64,000 nucleotides of DNA from 2-12-FULL-35-23 sp965196985 (GTDB lineage Bacteria > Pseudomonadota > Gammaproteobacteria > UBA12402), in contig CBDALO010000043.1 in NCBI GenBank assembly GCA_965196985.1, positions 1-64,000 on the forward strand, read 5' to 3'. Position numbers and translations under genes: made by a program. Shown piece by piece: positions 37,071-45,482 of the stretch. The notes under the pieces were generated by a model. It saw only the letters and a list, made by a program, of their open reading frames with translations. It was not told the DNA's origin and ran no database searches. Each line of letters begins with the position of its first letter. Position 1 is the stretch's first letter.

Positions 37071-38056
37071 ATAGCCAAGTTGCTAGTTTGCTGTCTCCTA
37101 ATATGGTGCGGTTAGATGATGAATTAATTTTACGAACTTGGAGGCGATTTACTGAAGGTGAGGGTAGGTTTATTGCTAGCTTATTTGGAGGTGGTGAGAA
37201 TTTATCTTTAGCACCGTCAGAGCTTGCTGTGATAGCAGATAAGTTAGACAGATTTGCTTGTACATTATTACCGTTGTTTCGTCAGTTATTGAAAGGCCGA
37301 AGCGTAACTAGATTTAGCTGCATTCCTGCTGATCAATCACTGCTGGACTTTTTTTATAATCACTATGATCAACTTGCAGTTGATGAAATAATTAGCCTGC
37401 TTCCTTACGAAAGTGATAAGGGCTTAACTCGTTGGGTTGAGTATTTACGTGATCATTGTGAAACTTTAGGTTTAACTACAGCCCAAGTGCGAGCTGTAGT
37501 TGTTAATTTAGTTAATCATCGTTTTCGCGATATTGCCGATGAGCTGGTGACGAAGATTCTCAATAGCAATAAAGGTATGGCTAAATTTTTTGGTGGCGTT
37601 GATAGTCGCTGGGTTGAGTTGCGACATCGCTTTCGTGATGATGGAGCAGCTACGCCAAGTTCATTGTTGCCGCGTTTACTGAGCAGTGAGCGCTTGTTGC
37701 TTGCAGTTTTGCTAGCGAGCCCTTCCATTAAAATGACTGACAAAACTCGGATGCTATTTTTAGATCAGTTGCAAGTGGAGTATATGGAGGGTGCTGAGGA
37801 GGCAGAGAATCGGGCCTTATCTGTTGAGGGAGAGTGGAGATCTTTACTTGATAGATTGAACCAAAAACTTGTCGCTATTGCTGCAGACTCAAAAATAAAC
37901 TTACACCCAAGAGCTGCTGAATTGTTTGATGATGGTGGTATGTTAAGTAGTACAGTGCGAAGTAGCTTGTTAAGAAGAGCGCTTGATGTGAGTGTTGATA
38001 GTGTTCCTATTGACTCTCCACCTTCTTCAGCCTCGTCGCAACGCTTTGCGTTGTGA
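37071..38056 (+). pseudogene. Large hypothetical gene, 3' part
   Basis: Joins in frame to 35492: KKL/DSQVASLLSPNMVRLDD. The open frame could restart at a TTG (37088) or an ATG (37103), but neither has a good ribosome site. The region LTTAQVRAVVVNLVNHRFRD to SPSIKMTDKTRMLFLDQL aligns with VTPLHVRSLVVALANHLLPE to DPPIAMTETTRTMMVGQL in the protein at 57055, so the two are paralogues. Ends at TGA 38056 with a Ser/Pro-rich tail. Confidence 0.7.
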
Positions 38057-38326
38057 CGCGATGTCGTCAATAACTTCGAAATTTTTGTCATGTGCAAATA
38101 TTTTTTTGGATATTTAATTTTTGCTAAGCAAACCTTAAGAAACTTGATATTAAGGAATTTCAATGTGTCAATTGGTAAAAATACCACCAATTAAAATGAG
38201 TAATTTTAGCACAGGTATTTTTTATAAAATCGATTTAGTGGTGGGGCAGGGTTAGTTATGACAAACAATAGCCAAAACTAGCTGTTATTTGTTGTTTTGG
38301 ACGGACTACCCCCCCCTAGGAAGTTA

Positions 38327-39187
38327 TTAGATTTTTTTCAGTAAGGCGAGTTCACGATGCTTTGATAGCAATTTGTAACGGTTAGGTTGTCTATACCAGC
38401 AGTTAGCTAAAAACATTTGGCTACCGCATAGAACACATTCATAGGGGTCAATGTTAAAATTATTTTGCATTAAGGTGCGGTAATTGACCTGGGGTGTGTT
38501 TGGATCAGTTTCACCTAATAGGAGTCTGACTTTGGGTAGCATCTCACCTCGCACCCGGTTAGCAAGAAACCCATAATAACGCACCATACGAAAGCCAACA
38601 TCAGGAATGTGTTGAATAAATCGAGTAATAAACTCTTCCGCGGTTAATTTAAATTGCTTGTAGGTTTTAGAGACGTGATCAAGATAATTAAAACTGAGGC
38701 TGCTCCCATCAAAGTTTTTAATTTTTGACTCAGCAATAGGAGGACGTTTGGTGTATCGACCTAAGTATTTAACGTTTTGTTTGTGATTCTTTGAGGGCTT
38801 TGCGCAATGTACTACCCATCGTTTTTGGTAAAGCTGATCAAGCAGTTGATTAAAGTTGAAAGTGTGGTTCAGTGTAGAGGCTAACTGATTTGGCAGAATA
38901 AGCCCTTTGTCCTGGTGGTGGTTTCTAAAAAGGTTAATGACCTCATAACGCCACATGGACATTAGTGTAGGTTGATGGAAGTAGAGGCTTTTCCATTGTG
39001 TTAACTCTTTGTTGATACCACCCAGAGTGATTGACGCATGAAGATGCACATTGCGCTTTAGATCTCTGCCAAAGGTGTGAAGCGCGATAAATACACCGGG
39101 TTTAACCCTCTTGTTTTTAGCAAGCTTGAGTAACACCTTTGCTGCTAATGGTGGGAGTAAATTAAGAAGCTCTCTGTTTGTCCAAAA
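38327..39187 (-). pseudogene. IS91 transposase copy 2, C-terminal part
   Basis: From TNRELLNLLPPLAAKVLL to the normal end LALLKKI. It includes the HUH and tyrosine motifs, with Thr for Ala in EEFITRF. Cut by the ISKra4 element; the N-terminal part is at 41970-42310. Confidence 0.9.
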
Positions 39188-39273
39188 GGGTGCTGCCTTT
39201 ATATAATGTAGAAAATATAGCATAATATACACTTTAACTTGATTACGGATGGTGTTTGGATGTTAACTAGAAT

Positions 39274-40660
39274 GGGTGCTGCCTTTATATATTGTAGAAT
39301 ATATAGCATAATATACACTTTAACATGATGAAGGATGGTGTTTGGATGTCAGCTAGAATTATCTCTGATGAAAATAATGAATTAACTATTGAACTCAAGC
39401 TTCCACTAAAAGGATCCATGCTTGAATGTGAGGACGCAATTCTTGATGGGCTTAATGAGGTTGGAACATTAGCCACTGAAAAAGCTTTAAGTAAGTTTGA
39501 TGCAGATGGCTCTCCTATCCATGTTGGAAAAATAAAGCTAACAGCACGAAGTAGAGATGAAGCAAATTACCAAACGCCTTATGGAGTTGCTCGAGTTAAG
39601 CGTTATGTTTATCAAACCTCTAAAGGCGGTAAGATCTTTTGTCCTTTAGAAGATAAGGCTAGAATTATCCAAGGATCAACACCGCGATTTGCAAAAATAA
39701 TCTCACGTAAATACTCAAACTTACCTGCTCCTAGTGTTATTGATGATCTCAAGGTCAATCATAACCGTAAAATCTCACATTCATACTTGCAACGGGCAAC
39801 TGATTTTGTTGGCGGTATTGCACAAGCCAAAGAGGCTGAGTGGGAATATGAAGAGCCAAAGCTTGATGCAGGCGTTGAGATGCTAAGCATTAGCTTAGAT
39901 GGTGCATATGTCCTCACCGTTGATGATGGTTATAGAGAGAGCATGGTTGGAACTATTTCCATGTATGATAAGCATGGTGAACGCCTGCACACAACCTACG
40001 TTGCAGCATCACCAGAATATGGAAAAGATGAATTCTTTAATAGGCTTGAAAAGGAAATAAAGCTGAAAAAAAAATATTACCCTGATGCTAAAACAATTGG
40101 CGTTGCTGATGGAGCAAAAAATAATTGGCCATTTCTAAAAAAACATACTGATACGCAAATTTTAGATTTTTGGCATGCAACTGAATATCTCGGCGAAGCA
40201 TCAAGGGCAATATTTACCAAAAAATCTGAAAGAGATGAGCGTGATGTTTGGCTCGAAGAGCGATGTCATGATTTAAAGCACAAGAAAGGTGCGGCAGGTA
40301 GAATACTTGCTGAGCTTAAAGAGCATGTAAATAAAAAACTGAATAAATCGCTTAGAGAAAAGCTAGAAGGAACAATTACGTATTTTGAAAATAATATTAA
40401 AGAAAAGCGAATGTCGTATCATAATTTGATTAAGCAGAATGCACCAATTGGCTCTGGCGTCACTGAAGCAGCATGTAAAACAATTGTTAAACAAAGATTA
40501 GGCGGATCAGGAATGCGCTGGAAAGACAAGGGAATGAAAATTGTTTTATGCTTGAGAACACTAGTAAAGACTAAAGGAAGATGGGATCAGTTTTGGGAGA
40601 AGGTTAATGATTTTGGCGTGCCAGCAGTAATATAGCCTACATTATATAGAGGCAGCACCC
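39274..40660 (+). mobile_element. ISKra4-family element, copy 3 (inner)
   Basis: Full 1387 bp element with duplication ACTAGAAT (39266-39273 and 40661-40668), inserted near the start of the transposase gene of the outer ISKra4 copy. Confidence 0.95.
39325..40635 (+). CDS. ISKra4-family transposase, copy 3
   Basis: Intact 436 residue transposase. It differs from copy 1 at several positions (MMKDGVWMSARIIS at the start, IISRKYSN, DAGVEMLS, KHGERLHT, EHVNKKLN, VPAVI at the end), so it is a slightly older or separate lineage within the family. All catalytic blocks are present. Confidence 0.93.
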   Translation: MMKDGVWMSARIISDENNELTIELKLPLKGSMLECEDAILDGLNEVGTLATEKALSKFDADGSPIHVGKIKLTARSRDEANYQTPYGVARVKRYVYQTSKGGKIFCPLEDKARIIQGSTPRFAKIISRKYSNLPAPSVIDDLKVNHNRKISHSYLQRATDFVGGIAQAKEAEWEYEEPKLDAGVEMLSISLDGAYVLTVDDGYRESMVGTISMYDKHGERLHTTYVAASPEYGKDEFFNRLEKEIKLKKKYYPDAKTIGVADGAKNNWPFLKKHTDTQILDFWHATEYLGEASRAIFTKKSERDERDVWLEERCHDLKHKKGAAGRILAELKEHVNKKLNKSLREKLEGTITYFENNIKEKRMSYHNLIKQNAPIGSGVTEAACKTIVKQRLGGSGMRWKDKGMKIVLCLRTLVKTKGRWDQFWEKVNDFGVPAVI

Positions 40661-41944
40661 ACTAGAATTCTCTCTGATGAAAATAATGAATTAACTATTG
40701 AGCTCAAGCTTCCACTAAAAGGATCCATGCTTGAATGTGAGGATGCAATTCTTGACGGCCTTAATGAGGTTGGAACATTAGCCACTGAAAAAGCTTTAAG
40801 TAAGTTTGATGCAGATGGCTCTCCTATCCATGTTGGAAAAATAAAGCTAACAGCACGAAGTAGAGATGAAGCAAATTACCAAACGCCTTATGGAGTTGCT
40901 CGAGTTAAGCGTTATGTTTATCAAACCTCTAAAGGCGGGAAGATCTTTTGTCCTTTAGAAGATAAGGCTAGAATTATCCAAGGATCAACACCGCGATTTG
41001 CAAAAATAATCTCACATAAATACTCAAACTTACCTGCTCCTAGTGTTATTGATGATCTCAAGGTCAATCATAACCGTAAAATCTCACATTCATACTTGCA
41101 ACGGGCAACTGATTTTGTTGGCGGTATTGCACAAGCCAAAGAGGCTGAGTGGGAATATGAAGAGCCAAAGCTTGATGCAGTCATTGAGATGCTAAGTATT
41201 AGCTTAGATGGTGCATATGTTCTCACCGTTGATGATGGTTATAGAGAGAGCATGGTTGGAACTATTTCCATGTATGATAAGCATGGTGCACGCCTGCACA
41301 CAACCTACGTTGCAGCATCACCAGAATATGGAAAAGATGAATTCTTTAATAGGCTTGAAAAGGAAATAAAGCTGAAAAAGAAATATTACCCTGATGCTAA
41401 AACAATTGGCGTTGCTGATGGAGCAAAAAATAATTGGCCATTTCTAAAAAAACATACTGATACGCAAATTTTAGATTTTTGGCATGCAACTGAATATCTC
41501 GGCGAAGCATCAAAGGCAGTATTTACCAAAAAATCTGAAAGAGATGAGCGTGATGTTTGGCTCGAAGAGAGATGTCATGACTTAAAGCACAAGAAAGGTG
41601 CGGCAGGTAGAATACTTGCTGAGCTTAAAGAGCATCTAAATAAAAAACTGAATAAATCGCTTAGAGAAAAGCTAGAAGGAACAATTACGTATTTTGAAAA
41701 TAATATTAAAGAAAAGCGAATGTCGTATCATAATTTGATTAAGCAGAATGCACCAATTGGCTCTGGCGTCACTGAAGCAGCATGTAAAACAATTGTTAAA
41801 CAAAGATTAGGCGGATCAGGAATGCGCTGGAAAGACAAGGGAATGAAAATCGTTTTATGCTTGAGAACACTAGTAAAGACTAAAGGCAGATGGGATCAGT
41901 TTTGGGAGAAGGTCAATGATTTTGGCGTGCCAGCAGCAATATAG
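40661..41944 (+). pseudogene. ISKra4 transposase, copy 2 (5' end split off)
   Basis: The rest of the outer transposase after the inner insertion, from TRILSDENNELTIELKL to VPAAI. The first codons remain at about 39239-39265. A 405 residue product could start at the internal ATG 40727 (MLECEDAILDG) and would keep the whole catalytic core, so activity is not excluded. Has DAVIEML where others have DAGIEML. Confidence 0.88.
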
Positions 41945-41969
41945 CCTACATTATATAGAGGCAGCTCCC

Positions 41970-42310
41970 GTCCAAAAGCAGTCCCAAAGAGTAGAGGGCA
42001 TGGTGAATGTGATGTGTTGCCATACAGTGTTGGGTAAGATTGCCATTTGTTGTTGTATCCATACTTCTGTGTCTTTTTTACCACACGATGAACAGCTTTT
42101 AGCTTTGCAGGTATGGCTGATGTATTTGACGTGTGAACAGTTTGGATTACTGCAATGATACTCTTTATGGCCACGCATAGGATGTTTGCAGCTAAGCAGC
42201 TTAACAATGCCAATGACAATAGCTTCTCTGATTTTATCTTTGTACTTGGTGTGAAAGTTCCACCAGTTCTGATTGGTTACCAAGATTTGTTTGATACTAA
42301 AGCGTTTCAT
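41970..42310 (-). pseudogene. IS91 transposase copy 2, N-terminal part
   Basis: ATG 42310 starts MKRFSIKQILVTNQNWWNFH and runs to LWDCFW at the ISKra4 junction. It has CSSCGKKDTEVW where copy 1 has KKATEVW. Confidence 0.9.
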
Positions 42311-42516
42311 TATTCTTAGAGTAAAATGAGAAGCGCGTATAGTAGGTGACTTATTGCTCAGCTACCTGAAGCAATTTCTATAGCAGGTGTGTTATTTTTA
42401 TTCGTTATTATTCCATGGGCAGGTTTGACTAGTTTGAGACTTAATAATACTCGTGGCTTTGTAAAGACTAAACTCTTAGAGGCTTAGAAAGTTGCCGGCG
42501 AAGCCGGCCTGACTTG

Positions 42517-42810
42517 TGAGGTCGAATCAGCTTCTTTAGAAGATTGTTCTGGAGTCGACTCTTCCTCTTTTTTCTTAGAGCCTTTGCCGCGCCTCTCATT
42601 TTTAAATCCAAGCCAGCTTTTTAGTTTGTTTAAGGTAAACTTAGCTTGTTCAAGTTTTTGATAAAGCTCAAAAACAAAGTTTAGGAGACCCGCTAGATCA
42701 GCTTTTTCTTTCTCACTAAGGTCACGGCTTGCTTGCACCCGCTCTTTAAGTCTCTCTGCTTCTGCTCTAGTAATTTTTTTCATCTCTGAACTATTATTGG
42801 GGTTAGTCAT
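42517..42810 (-). pseudogene. IS66 tnpC, N-terminal remnant
   Basis: ATG 42810 begins MTNPNNSSEMKKITRAEAER, then the coiled coil LLNFVFELYQKLEQAKFTLN and FKNERRGKGSKKKEEES, ending at DSTSQ where IS91 copy 2 starts. It is the same protein as at 47466, where the frame goes on to DKTTNQAS. Confidence 0.88.
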
Positions 42811-42962
42811 AGTCGTGGTCAGTTCAATTAGGCTAGGTTTGTGGGTGCGGAATCCTACGCCTTTAGCCAGTAGAGTCAATCATTTTGCTAAAGAGTAAAC
42901 GAAATAATTTATTTATCAGGGGTGGGGTTTATAACGGGCCAACCAGCTCACCGGAACTATAC
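42517..42962 (-). mobile_element. IS66-family element of the second type, remnant
   Basis: The right terminus (CCGGAACTATAC at 42951-42962) and the first 446 bp match the left end of the element at 47314. It is cut at a CTTG site in tnpC by IS91 copy 2, and the remainder is missing from the window. Confidence 0.88.
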
Positions 42963-43004
42963 ATAGAGCCTAGGTTTAATTGTAGAACGGACAAAGTTGG
43001 GTTA

Positions 43005-43035
43005 AAGTTGCATTTAATATGAAACATTATATACT
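43005..43035 (+). promoter_or_regulatory. Promoter with a candidate NsrR site before the oxidase operon
   Basis: TATACT at 43030-43035 is a good -10 and TTGCAT at 43008-43013 a fair -35 (16 bp spacing). Between and over them lies AAGTTGCATTT (43005-43015), one mismatch from the NsrR half-site AAGATGCATTT; the second arm (ATGAAACATT) is weaker. The overlap with the promoter fits repression by the NsrR encoded in the operon. Confidence 0.55.
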
Positions 43036-43071
43036 GGCTTCGACTATTTCCATTGCCGAGGAGAGCACAAT

Positions 43072-43719
43072 ATGGACAATAACCACAAACCCGCAAAAAC
43101 ATTGAGTGATCAATTTGCCTATGGACTCGTGAAATTATTTCGTTTTTTTGCTGATGCTTTCTTCCGCAAACGTTATGGGCATCGGGCTGTAGTTTTAGAA
43201 ACAGTGGCTGCCGTCCCAGGCATGGTTGGCGCAGCGCTATTACATTTTCGTTGCTTACGAAAAATTAAAGATGATCAAGGCTGGATCAAAACATTACTCA
43301 GTGAAGCCGATAACGAGCGTGTGCACTTAATGACTTTTGTTTTTTTTGCACAACCCAACCTACTGGAACGCTCACTCGTTTTCTGTACACAAGCGCTATT
43401 TGTACTGATGTACTTGGTTATGTACATCATCTCAACACGAACAGCCCATCGTTTTGTTGGTTATTTAGAAGAAGAGGCGGTGTTAAGTTACACCCACTAT
43501 CTCAAAGAGATTGACAGTGGCAAACTTGAAAATCTTCCCGCACCAGACATTGCAAAGCTCTACTGGAACCTAACCAAAGATGCCCGTTTGCGTGATGTTG
43601 TCATCGCCGTGCGCAAAGATGAGATGGAGCACCGAGATACCAATCATCATTTGGCTGATCAACTCAATGCTGGCCATAGTATATTAATCTCATCTCAACA
43701 AATTAATAGAAAACACTAA
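43072..43719 (+). CDS. aox: Alternative oxidase (cyanide- and NO-insensitive ubiquinol oxidase)
   Basis: A 215 residue di-iron oxidase that takes electrons from ubiquinol to oxygen without pumping protons. All four AOX iron-ligand motifs are visible: VVLETVAAVPGMVG (LET), EADNERVHLMTF, GYLEEEAVLSYTHYL and VRKDEMEHRDTNHHLAD. Two hydrophobic helices (residues 40-60 and 95-120) match the monotopic membrane anchor. ATG 43072 follows GAGGAGAGCACAAT. The stop shares a base with the nsrR start. Bacterial AOX genes are uncommon; in Vibrio fischeri AOX is NO-induced through NsrR, as the layout here implies. Confidence 0.95.
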   Translation: MDNNHKPAKTLSDQFAYGLVKLFRFFADAFFRKRYGHRAVVLETVAAVPGMVGAALLHFRCLRKIKDDQGWIKTLLSEADNERVHLMTFVFFAQPNLLERSLVFCTQALFVLMYLVMYIISTRTAHRFVGYLEEEAVLSYTHYLKEIDSGKLENLPAPDIAKLYWNLTKDARLRDVVIAVRKDEMEHRDTNHHLADQLNAGHSILISSQQINRKH

Positions 43720-44165
43720 TGAGATTAAACAAACAAACCGACTATGCCTTACGCACCTTGCTATTTCTCGCATTACAGGATGAAGGCATACTCATCAATA
43801 TTGATGAAATCACCAGCAAGCTAAATATCTCTAGAAGCCACCTCACCAAGATTACGGCAAAAATGGCAAAACTGAGTTATATTAAAGCGGTCAATGGCAA
43901 GCATGGTGGCGTCACATTAAATACAGCAACACTCAATGTCCCTTTGTCACACATTGCCATGCAATTCGAATCGACCTTCAATGTCATTGATTGTAGTAAA
44001 CCGTTATGCCCCTTACAGGGTGCATGCCGACTAAACCACATTCTCAATGAAGCTAGCCAAGCCTTTTTAGCCTCATTAGAACAATACACGTTATTCGATA
44101 TTTTACCCAAGGAGAGTGCAGAATGGCGCATCGTCATCAACAAACTCAACATACACGGAGCCTAA
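43719..44165 (+). CDS. nsrR: NsrR-type Rrf2 regulator (NO-sensing repressor)
   Basis: A 148 residue Rrf2-family repressor. N-terminal winged helix (MRLNKQTDYALRTLLFLALQ, LNISRSHLTKITAKMAKLSY, NGKHGGVTL). The three cluster cysteines fit NsrR exactly in spacing: C-SKPL-C-PLQGA-C (CX4CX5C). The [Fe-S] cluster reacts with NO and releases DNA. It overlaps aox by one base and the globin gene by 43 bases, so it is translated within the operon and probably autoregulates it. Confidence 0.95.
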   Translation: MRLNKQTDYALRTLLFLALQDEGILINIDEITSKLNISRSHLTKITAKMAKLSYIKAVNGKHGGVTLNTATLNVPLSHIAMQFESTFNVIDCSKPLCPLQGACRLNHILNEASQAFLASLEQYTLFDILPKESAEWRIVINKLNIHGA

Positions 44166-44539
44166 CTGCTTATATAGAAACCCAGCATGGCATTGACAAT
44201 CTGGTGAAACGTTTTTATGCCAAAGTGCAAACTGATGTCCTACTGGGCCCAGTCTTTAATGAAACCGCAAAAGTGAATTGGGAAAAACATATTCCACTTT
44301 TATGCCAATTTTGGCGCAGCATCATGTTGAAAACAGGAGAATATCATGGCCATGCATATAAAAAGCATGAACTACTAGGCCAGCTTACCGATCTCAATCG
44401 CACCCACTTAGAGAGGTGGCTGGAGCTGTTTGAACATGAAGCCTATCACTGCCTACCTGACACAACAGCAAAACTTATTATCAAACGTGCGCACTTTATT
44501 GGTGAGGCACTAAGTAATGCAATGAATATCACGCAATAA
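44123..44539 (+). CDS. Group III truncated hemoglobin
   Basis: A 138 residue globin. VKRFYAKVQTDVLLGPVFNE, HIPLLCQFWRSIMLKTGEYHG and the proximal-His region YKKHELLGQ match the Campylobacter Ctb-type group III proteins, followed by LERWLELFEHEAYHCL. ATG 44123 has a strong site (CCAAGGAGAGTGCAGA) although it lies inside nsrR. The likely role is binding or dioxygenation of NO, or oxygen handling under nitrosative stress. Residues for B10 and E7 could not be assigned with certainty. Confidence 0.93.
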   Translation: MAHRHQQTQHTRSLTAYIETQHGIDNLVKRFYAKVQTDVLLGPVFNETAKVNWEKHIPLLCQFWRSIMLKTGEYHGHAYKKHELLGQLTDLNRTHLERWLELFEHEAYHCLPDTTAKLIIKRAHFIGEALSNAMNITQ

Positions 44540-44551
44540 GAGATAATCAAT

Positions 44552-45469
44552 ATGGACACAAACCTAACCCAACATCCTCTCCCCCAACATTATTGTATGT
44601 ATAAAACCCTCACCCTCTCAGATACAAACAAATTGAACTATTTCATCAATCGCCACAGTACAAAAGAAGGAACCTGGGGAAAACTCACCTTACATAAGGG
44701 GAATATCCAAATTATTTTTATGGATGGCGAAGATCAGGTCTATGCCACACACGCACTTAATGCTGACCACCCAGAAATCATTATCCCACCGGCTGCGTGG
44801 CATAAGATCGAATTAACTGATGGTCAGCCATTTTCAGCAACGATCCAGTTTTACTGTGCACCACATCGCTTCTTTGAGAAAAAACACCATCTTACCCAGG
44901 TACACCCTGATTTACTTTACGCTTATCAAGTTTACCTATCTCACCAAGAAACACTGCATATTTTAGATATTGGCTGTGGCCGTGGACGCAATGCATTATT
45001 TATGGCACAGGCAGGACATCATGTTACGGGTATTGATATTGATGGCAGTAAACTAGATGACATCAAACCAATCATCAAACAGGAGAAACTCGATCAACTG
45101 ACGCTAATACAGGCAGATATCTCTCTAGAAAACAGCATTGTGCTTGGGCCTTATGATTTTGTTGTTTCAACCATGTCGCTTCCTTTTCTACCGTCTGAAT
45201 GTATTGAGAGGCTACTACAAGCATTGCAGGCGTCAACCTCGATTGGCGGCAAACACTTCTTTGTTTTTCCAATTGCAGATAATCGCTATATTTACCCTGA
45301 TACATTCACCTTTGTGCCAGATGAAAAAACACTCTATGAATATTATCAAAATTCAGGATGGTCCATCCTAGAATACAAAATCAACCACAACCTGCTAGGC
45401 AACGTGGATGACACGGGCAAGCCGATCAAAGGTCGGTTTGGTCTTTTACTCGCTCAACGTACTTATTAA
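44552..45469 (+). CDS. tehB: TehB-like methyltransferase with N-terminal DUF1971 domain
   Basis: A 305 residue protein in two parts. Residues 1-115 form a DUF1971 cupin-like domain (KEGTWGKLTLHKGNIQIIF, IIPPAAWHKIELTD). Residues 125-300 form a SAM-dependent methyltransferase with motif I LDIGCGRGRNALFMAQAG and acidic VTGIDID, as in Haemophilus influenzae TehB. TehB confers tellurite and oxidative stress resistance by methylating chalcogens. ATG 44552 lies 12 bases after the globin stop, with AAGAGATAATCA before it. The methyl acceptor in this setting is unknown. Confidence 0.93.
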   Translation: MDTNLTQHPLPQHYCMYKTLTLSDTNKLNYFINRHSTKEGTWGKLTLHKGNIQIIFMDGEDQVYATHALNADHPEIIIPPAAWHKIELTDGQPFSATIQFYCAPHRFFEKKHHLTQVHPDLLYAYQVYLSHQETLHILDIGCGRGRNALFMAQAGHHVTGIDIDGSKLDDIKPIIKQEKLDQLTLIQADISLENSIVLGPYDFVVSTMSLPFLPSECIERLLQALQASTSIGGKHFFVFPIADNRYIYPDTFTFVPDEKTLYEYYQNSGWSILEYKINHNLLGNVDDTGKPIKGRFGLLLAQRTY

Positions 45470-45482
45470 CAAGGATAACACC

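Larger units (their letters stand above)
39188..41969 (+). mobile_element. ISKra4-family element, copy 2 (outer), carrying a second ISKra4
   Basis: Left end GGGTGCTGCC; right end GGCAGCTCCC with one change. Target duplication GTCCAAAA (39180-39187 and 41970-41977) in the IS91 transposase gene. Without the inner copy it is 1387 bp. Confidence 0.93.
38147..42516 (-). mobile_element. IS91-family element, copy 2, carrying ISKra4 insertions
   Basis: Left flank CTTG (38143-38146), then ATATTAAGGAATTTC; right end is the GCCGGCGAAGCCGGC hairpin and CTGACTTG at 42516. Removing the ISKra4 composite leaves 1580 bp, two C longer than copy 1. Right flank is IS66 tnpC sequence at its CTTG site, left flank is not, so one side has been rearranged. 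Confidence 0.9.

Noticed and set aside
45408..45482. Longer P450 start inside tehB
   Set aside because: The extension overlaps the methyltransferase gene, lacks a ribosome site and has no counterpart in P450s; ATG 45483 has a good site.
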